NCBI GenBank assembly: GCA_035763085.1
Contig: DASUBV010000375.1
Coordinates: forward strand, 1 to 13,714
Direction: 5' to 3'
Source of the DNA: DASUBV01 sp035763085
GTDB taxonomy: Bacteria > Actinomycetota > Actinomycetes > Streptosporangiales > Streptosporangiaceae
DNA: 13,714 nucleotides
Positions 1 to 6,435 of the stretch are shown here, piece after piece. Every line of letters begins with the position of its first letter. Within the stretch, counting starts at the first letter, position 1. The translations under genes and the position numbers were made by a program. The notes beneath the pieces are model-generated. The model had not been told where the DNA came from and made no database searches. It saw only the letters and a program-made list of their open reading frames with translations.

Positions 1-27
1 CCGGACGGCGGATGCCGGCCCGGCGGG

Positions 28-2760
28 TCACTCCTCGGCGAGCAGCTGGGCGGCAGGCAGGCGGCGGAGCAGCCGGGCGGGCAGCAGCGCGGCGACGATC
101 GTGACCAGCATCCCGGCCAGGACGGCCGCGGCCGCCGCGAGCAGCAGGCGCGCCGGGAACTGGCCGGCGAACCAGGCTGCCGCGCCCAGGCCGGCCACCG
201 CCCCGGCCAGCGAGCCGAGCAGCCCGATCGCCGCGCACTCGGTGACGACCAGGCGGGTCATCGCCGACTCCGGCCAGCCGAGCACGCGGATGGTGGCGAG
301 CTCGGCGGCTCGCTCGCGGATGTTCAGGAACAGCGCGTCAGCTACCGTCACGACCCCCAGCACGACGGTCGCGGCGACCGCGACGTAGTCCGTGCCGCGG
401 ACCTGGACCGCCACCGCGTTGCCGAGCAGGGAGCCGACGACCGTCCCGCGGAACGCCAGCGTCACGGCGGTCAGCAGGGTCAGGGCGCCGACCCCGACGG
501 CGAGGCTGGCCGCGGCGACCAGGGTGCGGCTCGGCGTGCGGAGCACGTTCGCGACCGCCAGGCCGGTGATCCCCCGCGGGTGGCGGCTGCGCCTGATCGC
601 CAGCACCGGCGGCCGGACCGCAGCGACCGGATCGGAGCGCGAGGCCAGCCACGCCGGGATGGCTCCGGCCAGCACCGACAGCGCCACCGCTGCCGGGATA
701 GCCAGCAGGGCCCGGCCGGGCGAGGCATGCAGATGGAGGGCCGCCGACAGCGGCAGGGCCAGCGCGGCGCCCGCGCCGCCCGCGACCAGGCCGATCAGCG
801 CGAGCTCGCCGAGCACGGTGGCGAAGATGCGGGGCCGGGTCCAGCCCAGGCAGGCCAGCACGCCCAGTTCCCGGCGGCGCCCCCGGACCGCCGCGGTCGC
901 GGAGTTGGCGACGAACAGCGCGCAGACCACCAGGACCAGGGTGAACAGCACGACGCTGGTCTTGTCGACGGCGGACAGGATGGCCACTGCGACGCCCTTG
1001 CGCACCCAGCCCTCGGTGATACGCAGCGCGGGCTGGCCATACTTCCCGGCCGGCAGGCTGACGGTCGTCGGGGCGGGTGAGGATCCTGTGACGATGTCAA
1101 CGGTCAGGCCGGTGCTGACCGCGATCTGCTGGGCGACCTGCCTGATCCGGGCCAGGGACAGCTTGCTCGGCCCGGTGATCCCGGCGACCCGGACGCGGAT
1201 CGAGCTGATCGGGTCGGCGGCGTGCAGGTCGCCGTGGAACAACACGCTGTTCTCCAGGCCGGGCAGCGCGGACAGTGTGGTGATGAGCTGCACCGGCTGG
1301 CTGACGTACCCGCCCAGGTTGAGGCTGGGCAGCAGGTCGTGCCCGCCCAGCGCCCGGCGGCTGGCGGCATCGGCGGGGGCGGCCGCGGTCGGCTCGTAGG
1401 GCCCGAGCGGCACCGCGGACAGCGGGTCGAACGACCGGATCCTGGCCGGGTCGAACAATCCCGCCGCATCCGGTTCCGGAGTCTGGCCTACCTGGGCGTT
1501 CAGGGTGTTCTCGTGCTCATTTATCTGCCGGAACGCCGTCGCCGCCTCGTCGATGGGCACGTACTGGCCTTCGCCCGGCCACGGGGAGGACCAGACCGAT
1601 TCCGGGTTCTGCACGGTCCGAGCCGTCAGGCTGCCGTCGTGGCCACGGCGGTACGTGGTCGGCCCGACGTTCCAGTAGGCGACCGGGTCCTGTCCCCAGT
1701 CCTGAGACGAGGTGCCTCTGAACTCGGACAGCAGCTGCCGGTAGGCCTGCCCGGCGCTGATCTTCAGTTCGGCCACCGTCCGGCCCGGAACGGAGTCGTG
1801 CTGGTCCATCTGCCGGATATCCAGCAGCGGCGGACGGCTCGGGTCGGGCAGGCGCTGCACCTGGATCGCCGCGGTCTCGCCCAGGCCGCTGCTGCTGGCC
1901 GCCAGGACCGGGAACTCCCCGCCGTCGTCTGCCGCGGCCCCGGGGAGAAAGCCGGCGTGCTCCTTCAGGTAGCGGCCGGAGGTGACCGCCCGGTTCAGGC
2001 CGTCGAGCCTCGCCTCCGCCGCCGGGTCAATGGCGGCCACCAGCATGGGAAACTGCCACACGATCGCGTACCCGGGATGCCGGGCGGTCAGGTTCCCCCA
2101 GCGCCCGTACCCGTAGTCCCCGGTGGTCCGCGACCAGCAGAACAGACCTGGAAACGGATGGCCGGGCGGCCGCGTCCCGTCCTGGGGCCGGACGCCTGTG
2201 CACACGATGGCCTTCGACCTGCCCGTCAGCCGCTCGTATCTGATAACCGACGCCCCCCCGATTATCCGGTGGCTGGTCACGTAGACATACTGCGGCGCAT
2301 CGGGTATGCGCTCGCTGCCTCCCGCACTTACCCAGGTCGTGCTGACCCGGTACAGCTGCCGGTCATGGCCTTTCGCGGCGGCCGCCGGCAGCCTGACGGT
2401 CACCGGTATCGAGGGCAGGAAGTAACCCACCATCGCGATGGGCGCGGCCACCTGGACGCCGGGGATGCGCTGGATCTTGTGCCACTGGGCCAGGGTGATG
2501 CCGCCGTAGATGCCGGACAGGAAGTTCGGCTGCACGGTTGCGGTCTGCGACTCCAGCGCCGTCCGTGATCCGCGGGGCCGGACCAGGATGTCGTAGGCGG
2601 AGCGGAAGTGCGCCCGCACCGTGCCGACGGTGCGAAGCTGCGAGGTCCGGGACGCGGCGGTCAGCACGCTGAAGGCGGTCACCGCGACCAGCATCCCGGC
2701 CAGCAGGGCCAGCGCCCGGCCGCGCCGGAAGCGCAGCTGCGACCAGATGAGCCTGCGCAC
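28..2760 (-). CDS. FtsX/MacB-like ABC transporter permease (two FtsX modules)
   Basis: This 910-residue integral membrane protein resembles permease subunits of FtsX/MacB-type ABC systems, which mostly drive export or envelope remodelling from the cytoplasmic membrane rather than import. A basic N-terminus (MRRLIWSQLRFRRGR) leads into a first membrane helix at about residues 14-36. A large extracytoplasmic domain of more than 500 residues follows. Then come two FtsX cores: one near residues 600-690, with the cytoplasmic loop RRRELGVLACLGWTRPRIF, and a second near 785-910, with RERAAELATIRVLGWPESAMTR. These 'REAAxLxxLGW'-type loops are where such permeases contact their ATPase. The GTG start at 2760 is supported by GGGAGGTGG upstream. 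No ATPase gene is in view; one could lie beyond the left edge, downstream in transcription. The substrate is unknown. Family assignment is firm, function is not. Confidence 0.9.
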   Translation of the reverse strand: MRRLIWSQLRFRRGRALALLAGMLVAVTAFSVLTAASRTSQLRTVGTVRAHFRSAYDILVRPRGSRTALESQTATVQPNFLSGIYGGITLAQWHKIQRIPGVQVAAPIAMVGYFLPSIPVTVRLPAAAAKGHDRQLYRVSTTWVSAGGSERIPDAPQYVYVTSHRIIGGASVIRYERLTGRSKAIVCTGVRPQDGTRPPGHPFPGLFCWSRTTGDYGYGRWGNLTARHPGYAIVWQFPMLVAAIDPAAEARLDGLNRAVTSGRYLKEHAGFLPGAAADDGGEFPVLAASSSGLGETAAIQVQRLPDPSRPPLLDIRQMDQHDSVPGRTVAELKISAGQAYRQLLSEFRGTSSQDWGQDPVAYWNVGPTTYRRGHDGSLTARTVQNPESVWSSPWPGEGQYVPIDEAATAFRQINEHENTLNAQVGQTPEPDAAGLFDPARIRSFDPLSAVPLGPYEPTAAAPADAASRRALGGHDLLPSLNLGGYVSQPVQLITTLSALPGLENSVLFHGDLHAADPISSIRVRVAGITGPSKLSLARIRQVAQQIAVSTGLTVDIVTGSSPAPTTVSLPAGKYGQPALRITEGWVRKGVAVAILSAVDKTSVVLFTLVLVVCALFVANSATAAVRGRRRELGVLACLGWTRPRIFATVLGELALIGLVAGGAGAALALPLSAALHLHASPGRALLAIPAAVALSVLAGAIPAWLASRSDPVAAVRPPVLAIRRSRHPRGITGLAVANVLRTPSRTLVAAASLAVGVGALTLLTAVTLAFRGTVVGSLLGNAVAVQVRGTDYVAVAATVVLGVVTVADALFLNIRERAAELATIRVLGWPESAMTRLVVTECAAIGLLGSLAGAVAGLGAAAWFAGQFPARLLLAAAAAVLAGMLVTIVAALLPARLLRRLPAAQLLAEE

Positions 2761-3090
2761 CAGGGTCCACCTCCCGTGACCGCGCCGGGCATGTCAGTTC
2801 CGAGTATGCGGCGTCCGGCGCCCATACCTAGTGACAATGTAATAACGGTGCGGGCACCGCGGGCGGCGGGCGATGGCCGGGCGGCGGCTGAGCCCGCGCC
2901 CCCTGGTCGCATAGCGCAGCGAGCCGGATCAGTCCGGGACAGTACCGGGCGAGCCCGGCACAAGAGGGTCATCACGCCGCCCGGCTGAGCGAAATCACTC
3001 GCAGACGGTGACGCGCGCGGCCCGCGGACCGGGTAGGTGGTTAGCTCAGGCCTGCTGTTGATCGCGGCAGGGTGAGCAGAGGAGATAGCT
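2761..3090. promoter_or_regulatory. Divergent intergenic region between FtsX permease and SHOCT protein
   Basis: These 330 bases hold no convincing gene and must carry the 5' signals of both flanking divergent genes. An AT-rich patch at about 2823-2847 (around CCTAGTGACAATGTAATAAC) stands out from the GC-rich surroundings and is the best place for promoter elements. On the minus strand it contains TACATT, which fits a TANNNT -10 box, but I could not pair it with a convincing -35. The ribosome binding site AGAGGAGA lies just before the ATG at 3091, and GGGAGGTGG just before the GTG at 2760. Confidence 0.35.
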
Positions 3091-3501
3091 ATGCCGCTTG
3101 CAGCCTCGACGGACTATCCCGTGCTGAACGTGTTCTGGACGCTGTTCGAGATCTTCGCGTTCGTCGTCTGGTTCTGGCTCCTGTTCGTGGTGCTGATGGA
3201 CGTCTTCCGCAGCAGCGACCTGTCCGGCTGGGGCAAGGCCGGGTGGACCATCTTCGTGATCTTCCTCCCGCTGATCGGGATCCTCACCTACCTGATCGTC
3301 CGGGGCCGGTCGATGCACGAGCGCGCCGCTCAGCAAGCTGACCAGCAGGAGCAGGCCTTCCGCAGCTACGTCCAGGAGACGGCGGGGTCGTCGCCCAGTT
3401 CCGCAGACCAGCTGGCCAAGCTGGCTGACCTGCGGCAGCGCGGCGTTATCACCCCGGACGAGTTCGAGCAGGAGAAGTCGAAGGTTCTGGCCTCCCGCTG
3501 A
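3091..3501 (+). CDS. Small membrane protein with PLDc_N-like segment and SHOCT domain
   Basis: This 136-residue protein has two hydrophobic helices, at about residues 10-37 (an aromatic-rich stretch including FVVWFWLLFVVLMDVF) and 47-69. They are separated by a short loop, RSSDLSGWGKAGW. The pair resembles the phospholipase D-nuclease N-terminal membrane module (PLDc_N), but no nuclease domain follows. After a hydrophilic linker, residues about 105-133 (ADQLAKLADLRQRGVITPDE and on) match a SHOCT motif, a short C-terminal module seen in many bacterial proteins and thought to mediate oligomerisation. The ATG at 3091 has AGAGGAGA at good spacing. It is transcribed away from the FtsX permease and convergent with the LysR gene. 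The protein is common in actinomycetes and its role is unknown. A shift in envelope physiology alongside the divergent permease is possible but unsupported. Confidence 0.85.
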   Translation: MPLAASTDYPVLNVFWTLFEIFAFVVWFWLLFVVLMDVFRSSDLSGWGKAGWTIFVIFLPLIGILTYLIVRGRSMHERAAQQADQQEQAFRSYVQETAGSSPSSADQLAKLADLRQRGVITPDEFEQEKSKVLASR

Positions 3502-3548
3502 CGCGCAGCCGCGTCGCGCGGCACGGCGTCCCTGCTGAGCGGCGGGCG

Positions 3549-3567
3549 CCCGTGCCCGCGGGACGGG
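3549..3567. terminator. Hairpin between convergent SHOCT and LysR genes
   Basis: CCCGT and ACGGG form the outer stem. A G-G mismatch follows, then CC/GG closes a CGC loop. The hairpin lies in the 107-base gap between the stop at 3501 and the convergent LysR stop at 3609, where a bidirectional terminator is expected. There is no T tract, as is usual in high-GC actinomycetes. Confidence 0.4.
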
Positions 3568-3608
3568 GCCATGCTCCTGGCGGCCGCCCGCTGGCGCCGG
3601 GCCGGGCG

Positions 3609-4538
3609 TCACGGCTGGCCGGCTGAGGTCCCCTGGTCGCGTGGCGGCATGCTGTCCAGGCAGCAGCGGACGAAGTCGCAGATGGCCGAGCCGGCTTCGG
3701 CACTGGGCAGCCAGGCGACGCCGACCTGGCTGGGGCTGACACCGGTGACGGGCCGGTAGGTGATACCGGGGCGGGCGTAGTAGCGGGCGCCGGACTCGGG
3801 GGCCAGGGCGATGCCGTCGCCATTGGCGATCGCAGTCAGCCAGTCGTCGGGCTGGCCGGTCTCGGTCACGGCTCCGATCCGGACCGGGTGACCGTCCCGC
3901 TCGCCGGCCGCCAGCCACCAGTCACGCCAGGCGCCGGTCTCGGCCGGAGCGGCGACGAACGGCTCATCCCGCAGCTCCGCGAAGCGGATGCTGTCGCGCC
4001 CGGCCAGCGGGTGGGCGGCGGGGAGCACCACGCAGCGGGGCTCGGTGAACAGCACCTCAGCGCGCAGGCTGTCCTGGCCGGGGAAGGGCAGGCGCAGCAG
4101 GGCGGCATCGGCGTCGCCGCTGGCTAGCCCGGCAGTGGGGTCGGTCCAGGGGGCGGCGCGCATCTCCACCCGCCAGCCCGGCCGGCGGCGGCCGAAGTCG
4201 GCGATGATCTGCTGGGTGGCCTCGTTGGCGGCGCCGGCCAGGAATCCGACCCGCAGCACCCGGGCGGCCCGGCTGGCGGCGCTCTTGGCCTCGCGCAGCG
4301 CCCGGTCGAACCCGGCCAGGACGGCGGGTACCTGGCCGGCCAGCTCCTGGCCCGCCGCGGTGAGGGTCATCCCGGCCCGGGACCGGGTGAACAGCGGCAC
4401 CCCGAGCTGGCTTTCCAGCTGCCTGATCTGCTTGGTCAGCGCGGGCTGGGACACGAACAGCCGCTCCGCCGCGCGGGTGAGGTTCCCCTCGTCGGCGACG
4501 GCGGCGAAGTAGCGCAGGAGCCGGGTGTCGACATCCAT
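3609..4538 (-). CDS. LysR-family transcriptional regulator
   Basis: This 309-residue protein has the normal length and layout of the LysR family. The N-terminal winged helix-turn-helix covers residues about 5-64, with the hallmark run LTRAAERLFVSQPALTKQIR followed by QLESQLGVPLFTR. A linker helix follows, then an effector-binding domain from about residue 93 to 295. Such proteins bind promoter DNA as tetramers and respond to a small co-inducer. The gene is divergent from the DoxX-like gene at 4639 with 100 bases between them, the classical arrangement in which LysR controls its divergent neighbour and itself. The ATG at 4538 has no Shine-Dalgarno but is preceded six bases upstream by TAACCT, a possible -10 box, so the transcript may be leaderless. 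The effector is unknown. Confidence 0.93.
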   Translation of the reverse strand: MDVDTRLLRYFAAVADEGNLTRAAERLFVSQPALTKQIRQLESQLGVPLFTRSRAGMTLTAAGQELAGQVPAVLAGFDRALREAKSAASRAARVLRVGFLAGAANEATQQIIADFGRRRPGWRVEMRAAPWTDPTAGLASGDADAALLRLPFPGQDSLRAEVLFTEPRCVVLPAAHPLAGRDSIRFAELRDEPFVAAPAETGAWRDWWLAAGERDGHPVRIGAVTETGQPDDWLTAIANGDGIALAPESGARYYARPGITYRPVTGVSPSQVGVAWLPSAEAGSAICDFVRCCLDSMPPRDQGTSAGQP

Positions 4539-4638
4539 GCAGTCAGGTTATGGATGCGTGTATTGGACGCCGTGACGGGGCCCGGCAAGGCTGGATCGCG
4601 AGCCGGCCGCCGGCTGCTCGAACGGCGAGGAGGACGAA
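4539..4638. promoter_or_regulatory. LysR/DoxX divergent promoter region
   Basis: This 100-base gap separates two divergent starts. On the minus strand, TAACCT at 4545-4550 ends six bases before the LysR ATG, which suggests a -10 element for a leaderless message; no good -35 is visible. On the plus side the ribosome binding site GAGGAGGA (4627-4634) serves the GTG at 4639. A LysR-type operator is expected here. I could not fix one dominant T-N11-A palindrome with confidence. Confidence 0.4.
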
Positions 4639-4992
4639 GTGCTCGCAGCGTACGTGATCATCACGGGCGTCACGATCCTGGCCAGCGCGTGGGCTACCGC
4701 TGCCGACCTCGCGCAGCCCGCATGGCTGCTGGCCAACATGGCGGAAGTCGGCGTGCCGCGGTCCTGGCTGGCGCCGCTGGCAGCCCTCAAGGGCGCCGGG
4801 GCGGCCGGCCTCCTGCTCGGACTCCTGGGCCTGCGGCCCCTCGGGATCGCCGCCGCGGCCGGGCTCGTCTTGTTCTTCACCGGGGCTCTCGCCGCCCACG
4901 TCCGCGTCCGCGCCTTCCATAACATCGCCTTTCCCGGAACCTACTGGGCGCTGGCCAGCGCAGCCGCGATCCTCGCGCTCGCCGTGCGCTGA
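4639..4992 (+). CDS. DoxX-like family membrane protein
   Basis: This 117-residue, very hydrophobic protein has about four membrane helices (residues roughly 3-22, 44-66, 68-90 and 98-116). Between helices one and two it has the short polar segment MAEVGVPRSWLAPLAALKGAG, as in DoxX_2-type proteins. Its length and topology match that family of small actinobacterial membrane proteins. DoxX relatives are linked to quinone or redox functions and stress responses, but members like this one have no defined activity. The GTG start at 4639 is supported by GAGGAGGA four bases upstream. It is divergent from the LysR gene, which is its likely regulator, and lies 48 bases before the phosphatase-like gene, so it could share a transcript with it. 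Confidence 0.82.
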   Translation: MLAAYVIITGVTILASAWATAADLAQPAWLLANMAEVGVPRSWLAPLAALKGAGAAGLLLGLLGLRPLGIAAAAGLVLFFTGALAAHVRVRAFHNIAFPGTYWALASAAAILALAVR

Positions 4993-5027
4993 CGGCCGCT
5001 GCCGCCAGGCGCGGCCGGATGCGCTGC

Positions 5028-5033
5028 TACGCT
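5028..5033 (+). promoter_or_regulatory. Candidate -10 box for leaderless phosphatase-like gene
   Basis: TACGCT fits the actinobacterial TANNNT -10 consensus and ends seven bases before the GTG at 5041. There is no Shine-Dalgarno in that interval, as expected if transcription begins at or next to the start codon. No clear -35 is seen. This is inference from spacing only. Confidence 0.3.
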
Positions 5034-5040
5034 CCGGGCC

Positions 5041-5886
5041 GTGCCCCGGCCTCAGGACAGCACCGCAGCCGCCGCGCCCGCTCCCGGCACGGACGCGGAG
5101 GTAGCCGTCGCGGCGGCGCTGGCCGGGGCGGCGGTGGCGCGGTCCCGGTTCGGGACGGCGCTGCAGCGGATCGAGAAGGCGCCGATGGATTTCGCCACCG
5201 ACGCGGATATCGCGGCCGAGCAGGCCATCCTCGGCGTGCTGCGGCTGGCCCGGCCCGGCGATGGCTACCTGGGCGAGGAACTGGGTGCCTCCGGGACCGG
5301 CGCGTCGGGCCGGACCTGGCTGGTGGACCCGCTCTGCGGCACGGCGAACTTCGCGGTGGCCACGCCGCTGGTGGCGGTGAACGTGGCCGTGTGCGCGGGG
5401 GACCGGGTGCTGGCGGCGGCCAGCGCGGACCCGCTGGCCGGGGAGGTGTTCTGGACCGACGGGGCCGCGGCCTGGCTGCGCAGCGGCGCTGGTAATCAGC
5501 GGCTGGTCCCGTCCGCCCGGTCCCGGCTGGCCGATGTCAACCTGGACCCGCCGTTCCCCAATGGCGACCGGTTCCGGGCGGTGGCGATGCTGGCCGATCC
5601 GGCCTTCGGCGCCGCGCTGCGGCCGCGGGTGCTGTCCACGACGCTGGCGCTGGCCTGGGTGGCGGCCGGGCGCCGCGCCGCCTACGTGACCGACGGGCAA
5701 CTGCGCGGCAGCGTGCACTTCGCCGCCGGCATCGCCCTTTGCCAGGCCGCGGGCTGCGTGGTCACCGGGCTGGCGGGCCAGCCCGTGCACACGGGCATCG
5801 GCGGGCTGGTCGCGGCCGCGGACGCGCCAACCCACGCCACGCTGCTGGAGATCATCGCGCGGCAGCTCACCCGCCAGGGGGAGTGA
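5041..5886 (+). CDS. Inositol monophosphatase-family protein with altered metal ligands
   Basis: This 281-residue protein has the fold signatures and length of the Mg-dependent inositol monophosphatase (SuhB/IMPase, FIG) superfamily. It shows MDFATDADIAAEQAI (about residues 48-62), the GEE motif at 77-79, the WLVDPLCGTANFA motif at 92-104, and a C-terminal SVHFAAGIALCQAAG. Family members hydrolyse phosphate monoesters such as inositol-1-phosphate, fructose bisphosphate or PAP. Two canonical metal-binding aspartates are replaced. The usual DPLDGT reads DPLCGT (Cys98), and the WD before AAG reads VH (His226). D95, T100, E78 and E79 remain. It may therefore use another metal, have another substrate, or be inactive; the change could also be normal for a subfamily. 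The GTG start at 5041 has no Shine-Dalgarno. The DoxX-like gene is 48 bases upstream. Confidence 0.82.
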   Translation: MPRPQDSTAAAAPAPGTDAEVAVAAALAGAAVARSRFGTALQRIEKAPMDFATDADIAAEQAILGVLRLARPGDGYLGEELGASGTGASGRTWLVDPLCGTANFAVATPLVAVNVAVCAGDRVLAAASADPLAGEVFWTDGAAAWLRSGAGNQRLVPSARSRLADVNLDPPFPNGDRFRAVAMLADPAFGAALRPRVLSTTLALAWVAAGRRAAYVTDGQLRGSVHFAAGIALCQAAGCVVTGLAGQPVHTGIGGLVAAADAPTHATLLEIIARQLTRQGE

Positions 5887-5928
5887 CCCCGCCCCGGCGG
5901 AACGGATCAGGCGGCCTGGCATGCTGAA

Positions 5929-5952
5929 GGGCCCGGCCAGCCGGCCAGGCCC
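5929..5952 (+). terminator. Hairpin terminator after phosphatase-like gene
   Basis: GGGCCCGGCC and GGCCAGGCCC form a ten-base stem with one C/A mismatch and an AGCC loop. It begins 42 bases after the TGA at 5886. It lacks a T tract but is a strong GC hairpin in the right place to end the DoxX/phosphatase transcript. Confidence 0.5.
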
Positions 5953-6039
5953 CTCCGCGCGGGAAGGCACCCGCTCCACCGGGATCTCCCGCTCACACCC
6001 CGTCCTGTCCAGGCCACCGGACCAGATAACCGGGTCTGT

Positions 6040-6081
6040 CGTGCAGGCTGTGCAGCCAGCCGTGCACTGTGCATCTGCACG
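6040..6081. repeat. GTGCA-rich nested inverted repeat
   Basis: CGTGCAG (6040-6046) is the perfect complement of CTGCACG (6075-6081). Inside, GTGCA (6050-6054) pairs with TGCAC (6063-6067) around an eight-base loop. The core TGCA occurs five times in 42 bases. The region could form a branched hairpin in RNA or hold several operator half-sites. It lies in the gene-free stretch upstream of the HTH/methyltransferase pair. Confidence 0.5.
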
Positions 6082-6110
6082 GTATCCGATGTGACTGTCC
6101 CGCGCTAGTA

Positions 6111-6180
6111 GCGGAGAACGGCTCCGAACGGAGCAGAACAGCGGTGAACGACCGGGAGCACCGCCGAGCAGAATGTAACG
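6111..6180. repeat. Seven-unit 10-bp phased array (GARCR)
   Basis: Read in consecutive ten-base units, the last five bases of each unit are GAACG, GAACG, GAACA, GAACG, GAGCA, GAGCA and TAACG. A at the seventh position and C at the ninth are constant in all seven units, and G at the sixth is constant in six. The first five bases vary. The flanking decamers do not fit. The region also includes a perfect palindrome, GCTCCGAACGGAGC (6121-6134). The ten-base step puts every unit on the same face of the helix. I do not recognise the element. Confidence 0.5.
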
Positions 6181-6207
6181 ATCTTGGCAGAATCGGGGTG
6201 TTCCTGC

Positions 6208-6244
6208 TGGCGATCATGAAACGGCGGCGCTAGCCTGATCGCCA
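6208..6244. promoter_or_regulatory. 9-bp inverted repeat overlapping a candidate promoter
   Basis: TGGCGATCA (6208-6216) and TGATCGCCA (6236-6244) are perfect complements separated by 19 bases. TAGCCT at 6231-6236 fits a TANNNT -10 box and lies 17 bases after TGGCGA (6208-6213), a weak -35. The two arms therefore bracket a possible promoter for the leader ORF and HTH gene, as an operator would. A hairpin in RNA is the alternative. The inverted repeat is certain and the promoter reading is not. Confidence 0.4.
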
Positions 6245-6318
6245 TTCCCAACCCGCAGATATCGGCTCCAATCTACCCGAACCTGCGAGGACGGAACTGA
6301 ACCAGGCCACCGCTGCCG

Positions 6319-6336
6319 GGCCCCCGTGCTGGGGCC
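6319..6336 (+). promoter_or_regulatory. GC hairpin in leader of HTH gene
   Basis: GGCCCC (6319-6324) and GGGGCC (6331-6336) form a six-base GC-only stem around the loop CGTGCT, extended outward after one mismatch. It stands 30 bases before the leader ORF at 6367 and 20 bases before its Shine-Dalgarno. It may affect translation of the leader or act as a weak pause or terminator. Confidence 0.4.
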
Positions 6337-6366
6337 GGGCCATGAGCAGATTATTCGGAGGGCATC

Positions 6367-6435
6367 ATGCCCGTGCTCTGCATCAGCCGGCCGTCGGCCG
6401 GCGCGCGCGCAATCTTCCTGGATGCGGCCTGGTGA
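6367..6435 (+). CDS. Putative 22-residue leader peptide
   Basis: An ATG preceded at four bases by GGAGGG (6357-6362), the best ribosome binding site in this region, opens a 22-codon frame reading MPVLCISRPSAGARAIFLDA followed by A and W. Its TGA (6433-6435) overlaps the GTG at 6432 of the following HTH gene in a GTGA arrangement. This is typical of translational coupling. It may be a regulatory leader peptide or a real microprotein. It is too short to recognise by similarity. The alternative is that the HTH gene starts at ATG 6342, which has no comparable ribosome binding site. Confidence 0.4.
   Translation: MPVLCISRPSAGARAIFLDAAW

Larger units (their letters stand above)
5953..6366. other. 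Gene-free, structured leader region of HTH/methyltransferase pair
   Basis: This stretch has no convincing coding frame on either strand. It is visibly less GC-rich in parts (for example 6111-6260) than the flanking genes and carries, in order, a GTGCA-rich nested repeat, a 10-bp phased array, a 9-bp inverted repeat around a candidate promoter, and a GC hairpin. It may be a complex regulatory region or encode a structured RNA. Confidence 0.5.

Noticed and set aside
1222..2568. 448-codon plus-strand frame opposite the FtsX permease
   Set aside because: Low-complexity Arg/Gly/Val/Gln-rich shadow; the permease on the other strand has clear membrane segments and a ribosome site.
3032..3055. tRNA-like D-arm text (GGTTAGCTCAGG)
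   Set aside because: No matching T-arm consensus, no acceptor stem pairing and no anticodon arm at the right distance. It is a chance resemblance.
5993..6217. 74-codon minus-strand frame in the gene-free region
   Set aside because: No ribosome site, no recognisable domain, and it runs through the inverted repeats and the phased array. Likely chance.
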